Virus record (IMG/VR): IMGVR_UViG_3300030430_001510
Location: 1 to 28,589 of that record
Origin: a virus
Length of the DNA stretch: 28,589 bases
Reading direction: 5' to 3' (one strand)
Positions 1-8,204 of this stretch are shown here, one piece after another; within the stretch, counting starts at the first letter, position 1; every line of letters begins with the position of its first letter. Below the pieces are notes generated by a model, which saw nothing but the letters and a program-made list of their open reading frames with translations, did not search any database and was not told the origin of the DNA. The position numbers and the translations under genes were made by a program.

Positions 1-39
1 GGCCGATATAAAATAAGAGAAAAAAATCGAGGTTTTTGG
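1..39 (+). promoter_or_regulatory. Leader of the packaging operon with a possible -10 box
   Basis: This A-rich stretch carries TATAAA at about positions 7-12, which could be a sigma70 -10 box. Any -35 element would lie before the window. A GAGG ribosome binding site sits 8 bases before the ATG of the small terminase. The terS frame stays open to the first base, so a start upstream of the window is also possible. The promoter is a guess; the ribosome binding site is better supported. Confidence 0.25.
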
Positions 40-366
40 ATGAGATCAGAAGAAGCAAAAGTGTTGAGCTTGCGGTTCAAGGACACGATCCTTGCGATGC
101 GGGATTACAACCCAGCAGAAAAGGCGTTGGTCGATCAACTAGCCCAACAGTTCAGAGATTGGTTTGAGGCCAGTTTGATTCTTGACGAACATGGTTTGAT
201 CACGGTCGGCAGTCAGGGCCAACCCCGGACCCACCCAGCACTCGACATCAAAAACAGTGCCTCTGACCGAATGGAAAGATGGCTACGCAGGCTTGGCTTG
301 CTGGACGAAACGCCAGAAGCGGTCGATGCGTTAGACGAGTTGAAGAAGGAATTGTTGGCTGGATAA
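40..366 (+). CDS. terS: Phage terminase small subunit, P27-like
   Basis: The 108-residue protein would recognise phage DNA and deliver it to the packaging motor. It has the P27-type (Terminase_4) layout: an N-terminal helical part (NPAEKALVDQLAQQF), a central GQPRTHPAL segment matching the conserved G...HPA core, and a C-terminal helix ending in RRLGLLDE. It lies directly before the large subunit, the usual partner. It is shorter than typical P27 proteins (about 130-160 residues), and the frame is open upstream to the window edge, so the N-terminus may be incomplete. The ATG at 40 has GAGG 8 bases upstream and is the simplest start. The assignment rests on the motif and the position next to TerL. 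Confidence 0.8.
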   Translation: MRSEEAKVLSLRFKDTILAMRDYNPAEKALVDQLAQQFRDWFEASLILDEHGLITVGSQGQPRTHPALDIKNSASDRMERWLRRLGLLDETPEAVDALDELKKELLAG

Positions 367-1975
367 ACCGCCCACTGATCTCGCTGGATTCGACCCAACC
401 CAAAACGCTGATGGGTACACCTTCGACCCTGGAAAAGCAGACCGGGCAATGAGATTCTTTGGGCTGTGCTTGCAGCATCAAAAGGGAAAGTTCGCTGGTC
501 AACAGTTCGAGTTGCTGGAATGGCAGAAGAATCTGATCGCCACAATTTTTGGTTGGGTGGATGAGGATGGGCTTCGCAGGTTCAAACGTGTCTGGCTTGA
601 AGTACCTCGGAAAAATGGCAAAAGCACACTGAGCAGTGGCCTTGGTCTTTACATGCTTTTTGCTGATGGCGAAAAGGGTGCGGAAGTTGTGAGTGCTGCT
701 TCTGACCGGGAGCAGGCCAGGATTGTGTTCGATGTTGCTGCGGGTATGGTCCGAGCTGATCCACTGCTTGCCAAGTCATCGAAGGTACTTCACAACACAA
801 TCAGGAACACGCTTACTGGCGGTACATTCAAAGTTCTGTCTGCTGATGCTGGAACCAAGCACGGAATGAACCTATCTGGTTTGATCTTTGATGAAGTCCA
901 TACCCAGAAGAATCGTGATCTGTGGGACACCTTGCATACCAGTCAGGGCAGTAGGGAGCAACCGTTAAGCGTTGCCATCACAACAGCCGGTCACGATAGG
1001 AACAGCATTGCGTTTGAGCAGCATGACTACGCAGAGAAGGTTCGTGATGGTGTGATTGAAGATCCAAAGTTCCTGCCAGTGATCTATGCAGCCAAGTCGG
1101 GCATGGATTGGACTAGCCCAGACACCTGGAAACACGCGAATCCGAGCATCGGAACAGCGATATCAGAGGAATACTTGGCGGAAGAATGCAAGCGGGGCAT
1201 TGATGTTCCAGCGTTTGCTAACTCTTTCATGCGTTTGCACCTGAACATCTGGACTGAAACAGAGACTCGATGGCTTCCGATTGAGAAGTATGACGATCTC
1301 TGTGGGGGTGAGATTGATGAGAACGAGCTGGTGAACCAGCCATGTTGGGTCGGAATTGACTTGGGAGCCACACAAGATATGACTGCTGCGGTTGCTGTCT
1401 TTGCAACTGAGGGTGGTTCAGTGACGGTATTGCCGAAGTTCTATTTGCCTGCTGATGGTGTTATTGAGCGGGAACGCCGTTACAGGCAACCGTTTCGGCA
1501 GTGGGCCGATCAAGGCAAACTTCGATTAACACCGGGAGCCGTCACTGATTATGACTACATCTTCAATGACATCTTGGAAATGCGTGAGAAGTTTGACCTG
1601 CAAGAGTGCGCACTTGACCGTTGGAATGCAACCGACTTTGCGATCAGGATGGATCGTGAAAGCATCCCGGTCGCCTTCTTTGGACAGGGGTATGTGAGCA
1701 TGAGTGCGCCAGCAAAACGATTGGAAGCCTTGGTGGTTGGTGGCAAACTCAGGCATGGCAATCATCCAGTAATGCGGCAACATGCTTCCGTGGCCTGCAT
1801 CGAGACTGATCCCGCTGGCAACATCAAGCCATCCAAGAAAAGCAGCAGGCATCACAGAGAACATATTGATGGAGTCGTAGCCATGTGCATGGGACTAGGC
1901 CGAATGATGGCACATCAAGGGTCGGAAGAAACAGCATCAGACATCTATGAACAAGGGGGGTTGCGTTGCCTCTAA
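359..1975 (+). CDS. terL: Phage terminase large subunit (packaging ATPase and nuclease)
   Basis: This is the motor that pumps DNA into the prohead and cuts it. Numbered from a start at 359, it has Walker A PRKNGKST at 83-90, Walker B LIFDEVH with D178/E179, and a RNase H-like nuclease domain with IDLGATQD, CALDRWNATD and HIDGVVAM supplying acidic residues. The first ATG is at 449, but the same frame upstream encodes GYTFDPGKADRA, which fits the conserved N-terminus of this Terminase_1 family, so translation must begin earlier. Between the upstream in-frame stop (341-343) and 449 there is no ATG, GTG or TTG. A CTG at 359 has AAGGA 8 bases before it and overlaps the terS stop by 8 bases. I therefore place the start at 359, with 449 as fallback. 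Confidence 0.93.
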   Translation: MDKPPTDLAGFDPTQNADGYTFDPGKADRAMRFFGLCLQHQKGKFAGQQFELLEWQKNLIATIFGWVDEDGLRRFKRVWLEVPRKNGKSTLSSGLGLYMLFADGEKGAEVVSAASDREQARIVFDVAAGMVRADPLLAKSSKVLHNTIRNTLTGGTFKVLSADAGTKHGMNLSGLIFDEVHTQKNRDLWDTLHTSQGSREQPLSVAITTAGHDRNSIAFEQHDYAEKVRDGVIEDPKFLPVIYAAKSGMDWTSPDTWKHANPSIGTAISEEYLAEECKRGIDVPAFANSFMRLHLNIWTETETRWLPIEKYDDLCGGEIDENELVNQPCWVGIDLGATQDMTAAVAVFATEGGSVTVLPKFYLPADGVIERERRYRQPFRQWADQGKLRLTPGAVTDYDYIFNDILEMREKFDLQECALDRWNATDFAIRMDRESIPVAFFGQGYVSMSAPAKRLEALVVGGKLRHGNHPVMRQHASVACIETDPAGNIKPSKKSSRHHREHIDGVVAMCMGLGRMMAHQGSEETASDIYEQGGLRCL

Positions 1976-3852
1976 CTGATTGGTTTAGACGGAAGCCGGA
2001 GACAGAAGAACGGCATATTGGTACGAGCAGCAATGTGGGTCTCTTTGGACTCCCATCGACAGCGGGTGTGAGGGTTGACGAAACTTCTGCATTGCAGTTG
2101 TCAACTGTCTACGCCTGCGTTCGCATCATCTCAGAGTCAATTGCCAGCCTGCCGGTTCATGTCCATCGCAAGACACCAAACGGAGTACGGGAAGCAAGAG
2201 AGTTGCCACTGACCAATGTGCTTGGGCAACAAGTAAACCCTGACTTGACCGCGTTCATGTTCTTTGAGTTGATGGTTTCTCATGCTTGCCTTTACGGAAA
2301 TGCCTACGCAGTCATTGAGCGTAATGCCCGTGGTCAGGTCACTGGGCTTGCTCCGATTGAGCCAGCATATGTCCAGGTCAACTTGACGGAATCAGGCCGC
2401 GTGGCTTACCGCATCACATCCAACAACACTGATGTTGCATTACCGTCAGAAGATATCTTGCACATTCGTGGGCTTGGCCCCAATGGTTTGAAGGGTTATT
2501 CACCCGTCGCTTTGGCTAGAGAAGCCATTGGTCTTGGTCTTGCATCGGAAAGATATGGTGCTGCATACTTTGGCAATGCTGCTATGCCATCTGGTGTGTT
2601 GAGTGTCCCAGGCAAATTGAGTGATGAGGCTTTCAACAACCTTCGTCAATCTTGGGAAAACCTACACCGTGGAGCATCAAACTCGGCTCGTGTTGCGTTG
2701 CTCGAAGGTGGTATTGAGTTCAAGCCATTGAGTTTGCCACCTAACGAAAGCCAATTCCTACAGACTCGCAAGTTCCAGACACTTGAGATTGCAAGGATGT
2801 ACCGGGTTCCACCGACTCTGCTTGCTGAGTTGGATGGCTCTTCTTCCTACGGCTCGATTTACGAGTTAAACCGTGGCTTTGTTACTCACACACTTACCCC
2901 GTGGGCTAGACGGATTGAGAACGAGCTGGAGAGCAAACTGCTTCCAAACGCCGACTACAAGATCACATTCCATTTTGAAGAGATGTTGCGTGGTGACTTG
3001 GAGAGCAGATTCCGTGCATATCAACTGGCACGACAGGCTGGCTTCTTGTCGATCAATGATATTCGTAGAGCAGAACAACTAGATCCAATTGGCGAGAATG
3101 GTGATGACTATCTAAGCCCATTGAATATGGAGAGATTGCAGCCTAGTCGGGCTACGTCTGAAAGAAGCATTGAACACCGTTCATTTGATCCTGCTGACCG
3201 TCAACGCATTGTTGATTCATTTAAACCTGCCCTGCTTGATTCACTCTCCGAAATGGTCGAACTTGAGATTGATGCAGTCGAGCAATATCGGGAAAAAGGG
3301 AATGAGCCTATTTTGAGATGGGCAAGCCGGTACTTCGCGTCTGAGTATCAACGTCAACTCTTTACAATCATCTTGCCTGCTATTCGCAAATTCGCTTCAC
3401 AACTTCATTCAAGTGCGATTGCAGAAGTGGGTGAGATGGATGCGATTAAAGACGAAGTTCTGCGGAACATTGCTGACAGATTCACAATCAGACGTTCTGT
3501 ACGTGCAAGAAGCAATCTCCAGTCAGAGGACATTGATCGTGTTCTCGAAATCTGGAGAGAAGAGAAAGCTGAAACAATTCTGGACTCCGAAATGCGCAGG
3601 CTCGAAGGTGCTTTGATGCTTGAGTTCTACCGCAATGCAGGGGTAGAAGAAGTTCAGTGGTTCAACGGTCCAGGTCAAAAGTGGTCATCTCTCGAAGGTA
3701 GGCGTGTCCCTACTGGTGAGCCTTTTGTTCTGCGAGGCGAAACTGTCGTGTCTGATGATGGGGAAGAGTACGAAGCCCGAACTGATATCCGACATAGCCC
3801 ATTGAACAGCAGTGACAACAGCACTATCAGGGCGGTTCGTAATGGCGACTGA
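1966..3852 (+). CDS. Portal protein (HK97 family) fused to a MuF-like minor head domain
   Basis: The portal is the dodecameric DNA gate at the capsid vertex, the docking site for terminase and connector. Residues 1 to about 400 are a typical HK97-type portal: LSTVYACVRIISESIASLPV near the start, then LYGNAYAVIERN, GYSPVALAREAIGLG and MYRVPPTLLAELDG. The remaining 230 residues are predicted helical and end in WSSLEGRRVPTGEPF and RHSPLNSSDNSTIRAV. This resembles the end of SPP1 gp7/MuF minor head proteins (HPPLHPxCRCTI), with the two cysteines replaced. No separate MuF gene is present, so portal and minor head protein appear fused. The TTG start at 1966 has AAGGGGGG 5 bases upstream and overlaps terL by 10 bases. 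Portals alone are usually 380-450 residues. Confidence 0.93.
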   Translation: MPLTDWFRRKPETEERHIGTSSNVGLFGLPSTAGVRVDETSALQLSTVYACVRIISESIASLPVHVHRKTPNGVREARELPLTNVLGQQVNPDLTAFMFFELMVSHACLYGNAYAVIERNARGQVTGLAPIEPAYVQVNLTESGRVAYRITSNNTDVALPSEDILHIRGLGPNGLKGYSPVALAREAIGLGLASERYGAAYFGNAAMPSGVLSVPGKLSDEAFNNLRQSWENLHRGASNSARVALLEGGIEFKPLSLPPNESQFLQTRKFQTLEIARMYRVPPTLLAELDGSSSYGSIYELNRGFVTHTLTPWARRIENELESKLLPNADYKITFHFEEMLRGDLESRFRAYQLARQAGFLSINDIRRAEQLDPIGENGDDYLSPLNMERLQPSRATSERSIEHRSFDPADRQRIVDSFKPALLDSLSEMVELEIDAVEQYREKGNEPILRWASRYFASEYQRQLFTIILPAIRKFASQLHSSAIAEVGEMDAIKDEVLRNIADRFTIRRSVRARSNLQSEDIDRVLEIWREEKAETILDSEMRRLEGALMLEFYRNAGVEEVQWFNGPGQKWSSLEGRRVPTGEPFVLRGETVVSDDGEEYEARTDIRHSPLNSSDNSTIRAVRNGD

Positions 3853-5374
3853 CTTTCCAAACAAGGGTGATGACAAAAAGATTTCACTTCGCAACTCGGA
3901 GCATCCACAGTTTGATCGTGGTTGGGCTGAAAGATTGAAGTCCGAACATCCAGATGTATGGCGAGCTGGTGGCAACATCCGTGGGAATGAGGCTTTCAAC
4001 CTGTGGGGCAAAGCTCGTGATGGGTCTGAGACAGAAGCAGTTCTTGATTGGATCAAAGAGCGTGAAGCGTGGATTGCAAGACACTTTCAAGATGGGGCGC
4101 AGTTCAAGAGTGGCAAATCACCGACCCTCTCTTCAATCGCAGGCGTTGTGGCCCAAATCAAATGGGGAACCATTGGAACGTTGGGAGAAGGAAAGATGAA
4201 GGAAGTTGTGAACGAAGTCATTGCCAAGCGTGAGAACCGTGCAGTCTCAGCCAGAATTGAGAAGGCACTGAAACGTAAGGTGGAAGAACATAACGAAGAG
4301 TACGGAGACGATCCACGCAAACGGGCTACTTACCGCATGTTGGAAGCCTGTTTCAAACGTGGTGTTGGTGCTTACAAGACCAATCCGCAGAGCGTAAGGC
4401 CAAGCGTAACCAGTGCGGACCAATGGGCTTTGGCCCGTGTTAATGGCCTGCTTTATGCGCTGCGGAACTTGAGATTCCGAAGAACTAAGTACGACACCGA
4501 TTTATTACCAAAAGAACACCCACTTTCGTCTAAGGGGAAAAACAGTATGCCTGAAAAAATGAACGATGAACAACGTGAGCGAGTGGGAGAAGATAAATAC
4601 ACCACTCAAGAAGAAGCAGTTAGCCGGGCTGATGCCATTGGTTGCAGTGGATTTCACACAATCACAGAGGATGGGGAAGAGATTTTCATGCCCTGTGAAT
4701 CGCACGAGGAATATCTGAAAACGATGTCAGAAGATTCTGAGACAGAAGAACCAATGACTGCACGACCAGGCTACAACAGGTCAGAAAACACGTTCTACGA
4801 GTCTCGTGCTTTGCAAAACATCGAGTTGAATGATGAGCATGATGAAGATGACGACAAGTTGCCTACCATCGTTGGCTATGCAGCAAAGTTTGACTCTGAC
4901 TCGCAAGACTTGGGTGGCTTCATCGAGCGTATTGATCGCAACGCCTTTGACCGAGCGTTGGAAGAACGACACGATGTTCGTGCTTTGGTCGATCACGACT
5001 CAAGCAAAATCATTGGTCGTAGTGCTTCTGGAACGCTCCGCATGTCTACTGACGATGTTGGGTTGCGGGTTGAGATCGACCCTGCAAACACTCAGGCTGG
5101 TCGTGATGTTGTTGAATCTATCCGGCGTGGTGACATTGATGGGATGTCCTTTGGCTTCCAGGTCATTCGTGATGACTGGGCCGAACGAGATGGGAAAGCA
5201 TTGCGAACTATCCACGATCTGAGTCTCAAAGACGTATCGACCGTTAGTTTCCCTGCCTATCCAGCAACAGAAGTTGCACTGCGATCACTTGATCGACAAC
5301 TTAATCGCAGGGACGGAAATGGCTTGAGCGTGAGCCTCGCCATGGCTCGCTTGCGACTCCAAGAACTTGAATGA
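3842..5374 (+). CDS. HK97-type prohead protease with long N-terminal phage domains
   Basis: The C-terminal part, about residues 325-480, is a U35/HK97 prohead protease, which cleaves capsid protein and scaffold during maturation. GYAAKFDSDSQDLGGFIERI opens the domain, H385 lies in LVDHDSS and S436 in GMSFGF; these are the expected catalytic His and Ser. SFPAYPATEVALRS closes it. Before it are two other conserved-looking segments: a helical domain (NEAFNLWGKARDGS, IAGVVAQIKWGTIGTLGE) and one with RGVGAYKTNPQSVRPS and QWALARVNGLLYALRN. I have seen such segments beside phage head genes but cannot name a function. The total of 510 residues is over twice the usual protease length. The ATG at 3842 overlaps the portal stop. 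A second start at 4547 may give a 275-residue form. Confidence 0.88.
   Translation: MATDFPNKGDDKKISLRNSEHPQFDRGWAERLKSEHPDVWRAGGNIRGNEAFNLWGKARDGSETEAVLDWIKEREAWIARHFQDGAQFKSGKSPTLSSIAGVVAQIKWGTIGTLGEGKMKEVVNEVIAKRENRAVSARIEKALKRKVEEHNEEYGDDPRKRATYRMLEACFKRGVGAYKTNPQSVRPSVTSADQWALARVNGLLYALRNLRFRRTKYDTDLLPKEHPLSSKGKNSMPEKMNDEQRERVGEDKYTTQEEAVSRADAIGCSGFHTITEDGEEIFMPCESHEEYLKTMSEDSETEEPMTARPGYNRSENTFYESRALQNIELNDEHDEDDDKLPTIVGYAAKFDSDSQDLGGFIERIDRNAFDRALEERHDVRALVDHDSSKIIGRSASGTLRMSTDDVGLRVEIDPANTQAGRDVVESIRRGDIDGMSFGFQVIRDDWAERDGKALRTIHDLSLKDVSTVSFPAYPATEVALRSLDRQLNRRDGNGLSVSLAMARLRLQELE
4532..4549 (+). promoter_or_regulatory. Internal ribosome binding site and in-frame ATG in the protease gene
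   Basis: AAGGGG at 4532-4537 lies 9 bases before an ATG at 4547 that is in frame with the protease. Initiation here would yield a 275-residue product starting MPEKMNDEQRE and keeping the whole protease domain. The spacing is ideal, and the site falls between the N-terminal domains and the protease. It could be chance; expression of the short form is inferred. Confidence 0.45.
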
Positions 5375-5470
5375 CCGAAAACAATTCAGCCGACTGGCTA
5401 CGCAACTGCGTGGGGCAACTGCCCAAGTTTTCTTTCCACACACATACAACTCCAAATAAGGGGAATTGTC

Positions 5471-6655
5471 TTGAAAATCAATGAATTGAAAGAAGAGCGC
5501 GCAGGGCTTATCGCCAAATCGCGTGCAATCCTTGATGGTGCTGACCAAGAAGGTCGCTCCGTCCTGAACGCTGACGAGCAATCTCGGTTTGAAAATCTCG
5601 AAGGTGAGATTGAAAAACTGGGTCGTTCCATCGAGCAACGTCAGTCACTCGACAAGTTGGAAGCAGCTCAGGCCGCTGTCGAAGTTACCGCAGAAGTGCA
5701 TAACCGAGAAGTCACCCGTGACTCTGGTGAGTACCGCAGTGCTTTCTTGAAGGCTATGGCTGGTGGCAACCTGTCGGCTGATGAAAGCCGTGCTTTGTCC
5801 ATCGGAACCAACTCTGCTGGTGGCTTCCTGGCTACCACGACGATTGAGCAACAAATTGTTGAACTCCGTCAAGAGTTGAACTGGATGCGCCAAGCCGCAA
5901 CCACGATGACCGTCGGCAATCAAACTGCCTTCGCTGTCGAGTCTGACATCGGTGCTGCAACCTACAAGGCTGAAAACTCATCTATTGATGAAGATGACCA
6001 CGCCTTCTCACAAACTTCATTCTTCCCACGCCGACTCGGACGGATTATGAAGATCAGCAATCAATTGCTCCGATTCAACGGAACCTTCTCTGAGGGTCAA
6101 CTGGAATCCTACATCTCCAACTCTTTCGCCAAGCAGTTCGCCTCTGTCGAACTCCAGAAGTTCTTGGTCGGTGCAGGTTCTGGTTCCAACGAACCAAAGG
6201 GTATCTTTGACGGTGCAACCAGTGGTAAGACTGCTGATGCTGCTGACTCTTACACCGCAGATAACATCATTGATCTGTTCTACTCGGTGGCAAAAGAGTA
6301 TCGTTCAGCACCCGGAGCTGGTTGGATCTTCTCACCAGAAGCCACGCAAATCCTTCGTAAGTTGAAAGATAGCAACAATCAGTACCTCTTGACCCCAGGT
6401 TTGGGTGAGGCTCCTGATACGTTGCTTGGCAAGCCAATGTACGAGTCTGACTTTGTTGCTGCTGTTGCAACCGGAACTACTCCAGTTGGATTTGGTGACT
6501 TGTCCTACTACTACATCGTTGACTTTGGTGGGTTTGAATTCACCTCACTCCCAGAACTCTACTCCGCCAGCGACCAAGTTGGTGTGAAGGGTATTGCCTA
6601 CAACGATGGCAACCGAATGCTCGACGCAGCGTTCAAAGTCTTGACAATGGCTTGA
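5471..6655 (+). CDS. Major capsid protein, HK97 gp5 fold
   Basis: This 394-residue protein forms the icosahedral shell. Residues 1-75 are a charged coiled coil (the delta or scaffold domain, KINELKEERAGLIAKSRAIL onward), normally removed by the prohead protease encoded just before. The mature part begins around residues 85-110 (AFLKAMAGGNLSADESRAL). It contains the family signatures GTNSAGGFLATTTIEQQIVE, the E-loop region, a helix with SYISNSFAKQF, GSGSNEPKGIF and the late SPEATQILRKLKDSNNQYL. A TTG start at 5471 with AAGGGG about 8 bases upstream fits the protein N-terminus. A strong terminator follows, as expected for the most abundant virion protein. Confidence 0.96.
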   Translation: MKINELKEERAGLIAKSRAILDGADQEGRSVLNADEQSRFENLEGEIEKLGRSIEQRQSLDKLEAAQAAVEVTAEVHNREVTRDSGEYRSAFLKAMAGGNLSADESRALSIGTNSAGGFLATTTIEQQIVELRQELNWMRQAATTMTVGNQTAFAVESDIGAATYKAENSSIDEDDHAFSQTSFFPRRLGRIMKISNQLLRFNGTFSEGQLESYISNSFAKQFASVELQKFLVGAGSGSNEPKGIFDGATSGKTADAADSYTADNIIDLFYSVAKEYRSAPGAGWIFSPEATQILRKLKDSNNQYLLTPGLGEAPDTLLGKPMYESDFVAAVATGTTPVGFGDLSYYYIVDFGGFEFTSLPELYSASDQVGVKGIAYNDGNRMLDAAFKVLTMA

Positions 6656-6671
6656 TAACCATTGAACCACG

Positions 6672-6703
6672 GAGTCTAGGGGGGAAACCCTCTAGGCTCT
6701 TTT
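6672..6703 (+). terminator. Rho-independent terminator after the capsid gene
   Basis: GAGTCTAGGGGG and CCCTCTAGGCTC pair over 12 bases, with two G-U wobbles and a GAAA loop, followed by TTTT. It sits 16 bases after the capsid stop codon. The next gene's ATG begins at 6704, immediately after the T run, and no other ribosome binding site is visible between. Partial read-through must supply the connector and tail genes unless they have a promoter I cannot see. Confidence 0.8.
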
Positions 6704-7369
6704 ATGTCTCCATTAGAACCAAATGCGTTGAACGATCTGTTCTTTCAGCAACAGGTTCAAACGCTTTACACCCTTACAGAAGCCAGCACTGAGGCTGGTC
6801 CCTTCGTATCCACCAGTGATTTGAAGGATTGGTCGCGTGTTGACCTGAGTGATGATGACACTCTGATTGCTGGGCTGCAAACCGCAGCGGTAAAGTATGT
6901 CGAAAACGTGACCAAGCTCAGGATGCTTCGCACCACCCTGACGGTTCGTTACAACATAGTTCCTACTTGGGATTCGCTGGCTTTGCCTTTTGGTCCGTTC
7001 TATTACGGAAGTGCTTCTGACTTGACCGTGAGTTACACAGACTCGGATGGAGCAAGCCAGACTTTCGATGCAAGCAACTATGTAGTTCCAGCATCAGGAA
7101 CACTGATTCCGCGTTTGGGTTTGAAGCAGGGTAAAGAGTGGCCCACACTGGCGGATCAAGATGGTGCTGTAGTGGTGGAATACAAAGCAGGCATTGGTGT
7201 CGATAGCCCAATCACCGGGATCGAAGTCGAGCCTTTGAAGTTGGCGGTTAAGATGTTGGTTGCCCACTGGTACGAGCATCGAGAAGCAGTAGATCCAGTC
7301 AAAATGCACATTGTCCCACATGGTGTAGACCGAATCTTGGCTCAGTACCAAACACAAAGGGCTTTTTAA
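6704..7369 (+). CDS. Head-tail connector protein (gp6-like)
   Basis: The 221-residue protein probably forms the adaptor ring under the portal. It contains VSTSDLKDWSRVDLSDDDTL followed by IAGLQTAAVKYVENVTKL, matching the gp6-like connector motif in which a Leu-Lys-x-Trp-x-Arg helix precedes an acidic run and a long helix. The C-terminal half (EPLKLAVKMLVAHWYEHREA) also fits the family. The N-terminal 40 residues are extra compared with usual members of about 100-190 residues. The ATG directly follows a terminator T run and lacks a clear ribosome binding site. It overlaps the next gene by one base. Confidence 0.85.
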   Translation: MSPLEPNALNDLFFQQQVQTLYTLTEASTEAGPFVSTSDLKDWSRVDLSDDDTLIAGLQTAAVKYVENVTKLRMLRTTLTVRYNIVPTWDSLALPFGPFYYGSASDLTVSYTDSDGASQTFDASNYVVPASGTLIPRLGLKQGKEWPTLADQDGAVVVEYKAGIGVDSPITGIEVEPLKLAVKMLVAHWYEHREAVDPVKMHIVPHGVDRILAQYQTQRAF

Positions 7370-7686
7370 TGCGTTCAGGGATGCTTAGACATCGAATCAC
7401 CGTGCAGAACTCATCTGTAACGGTAGACGCAATGGGTGAGCGGGATCACTCATACAGCGATGGATTGTCTTGTTGGGCTAGGGTTGTTCCTGCCAGAGAG
7501 ACTGAGTTGCAAGATGCAAACCAGACCAAAGCAAGAATCACACACAAGATAAGCGTTCGCTACAGAACTGATATCACCCCGACCACCCGCATCAAGTTTG
7601 GATCACGCATCTTTGAAGTGGTTCAGGTGTTGAATCGTGACGAGCTGGATGAGCAGTTGGACATTATGGCACTGGAGATTGTCTGA
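7369..7686 (+). CDS. Head-tail adaptor / head closure protein (SPP1 gp16 type)
   Basis: This 105-residue beta-rich protein has the standard adaptor layout: MRSGMLRHRITVQNSS at the start, CWARVVPARETEL in the middle, THKISVRYRTDITPTTRIKF and a final strand pair GSRIFEVVQVLNRDE. This matches the Phage_H_T_join family, which closes the head below the connector ring. Length and position after the gp6-like gene are typical. It overlaps its neighbours by single bases, indicating translational coupling. Confidence 0.88.
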   Translation: MRSGMLRHRITVQNSSVTVDAMGERDHSYSDGLSCWARVVPARETELQDANQTKARITHKISVRYRTDITPTTRIKFGSRIFEVVQVLNRDELDEQLDIMALEIV

Positions 7687-8204
7687 TGGCAAAAGCGGCT
7701 GATCTTGGTATCAATGTCAATATGAAAGACTTCGAGAAACTTGCTCGATCATTGGCTATGGTTGAAAACATTGATCGTGATAAGGCTCTCAAGCGAATCT
7801 TGCAGAATGTTGCTCTGACCCCAGTGCGTAAAGATGCCCAAAGACGCGCACCAAGTCCAGGTGGCGGAGCTAGGGGTGAACTCAAAAAAGCAATCAATAC
7901 CAAGAAGCCAGTTCATAAGATCACTGGTGAAATCGTTGGCATGGTTGGAGTGGCAATCGGGAAGCCTAAGAACCCTAGATTCAATCTTGCTGCAATTATG
8001 GAGTTTGGTAGAAAGGCTTTCCCCGCCAGAATCAAAGCCCCAAATGGTCGCACCTATACAGTTGTCATAGGTCGAACGCAACCCGGACATTATTTAACGG
8101 GTGCAATGAACAAAATTGGTCCAACCATACCTGCTGCTTTTGCTAAGAAAATGGCACAGATTGTGAAGAAGAAAGTGAAAATGGGCTTAGGAAAGGGGAT
8201 CTGA
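7686..8204 (+). CDS. HK97 gp10-type neck / tail-completion protein
   Basis: The 172-residue basic protein matches the HK97 gp10 family. It has an N-terminal helix around KDFEKLARSLAMVENI, a central RRAPSPGGGARGELKKAI segment corresponding to the conserved proline- and glycine-containing turn, a beta part with EIVGMVGVAIG and IMEFGRKAFPAR, and a basic C-terminal helix. These proteins help join tail to head. Position between the adaptor and the DUF3168 gene is the usual one. Start ATG overlaps the preceding stop. Confidence 0.85.
   Translation: MAKAADLGINVNMKDFEKLARSLAMVENIDRDKALKRILQNVALTPVRKDAQRRAPSPGGGARGELKKAINTKKPVHKITGEIVGMVGVAIGKPKNPRFNLAAIMEFGRKAFPARIKAPNGRTYTVVIGRTQPGHYLTGAMNKIGPTIPAAFAKKMAQIVKKKVKMGLGKGI

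Noticed and set aside
5375-5470. Terminator between protease and capsid genes (GGGCAACTGCCC)
   Set aside because: The stem is only four pairs and the following T content is weak; the capsid gene must be expressed across it.
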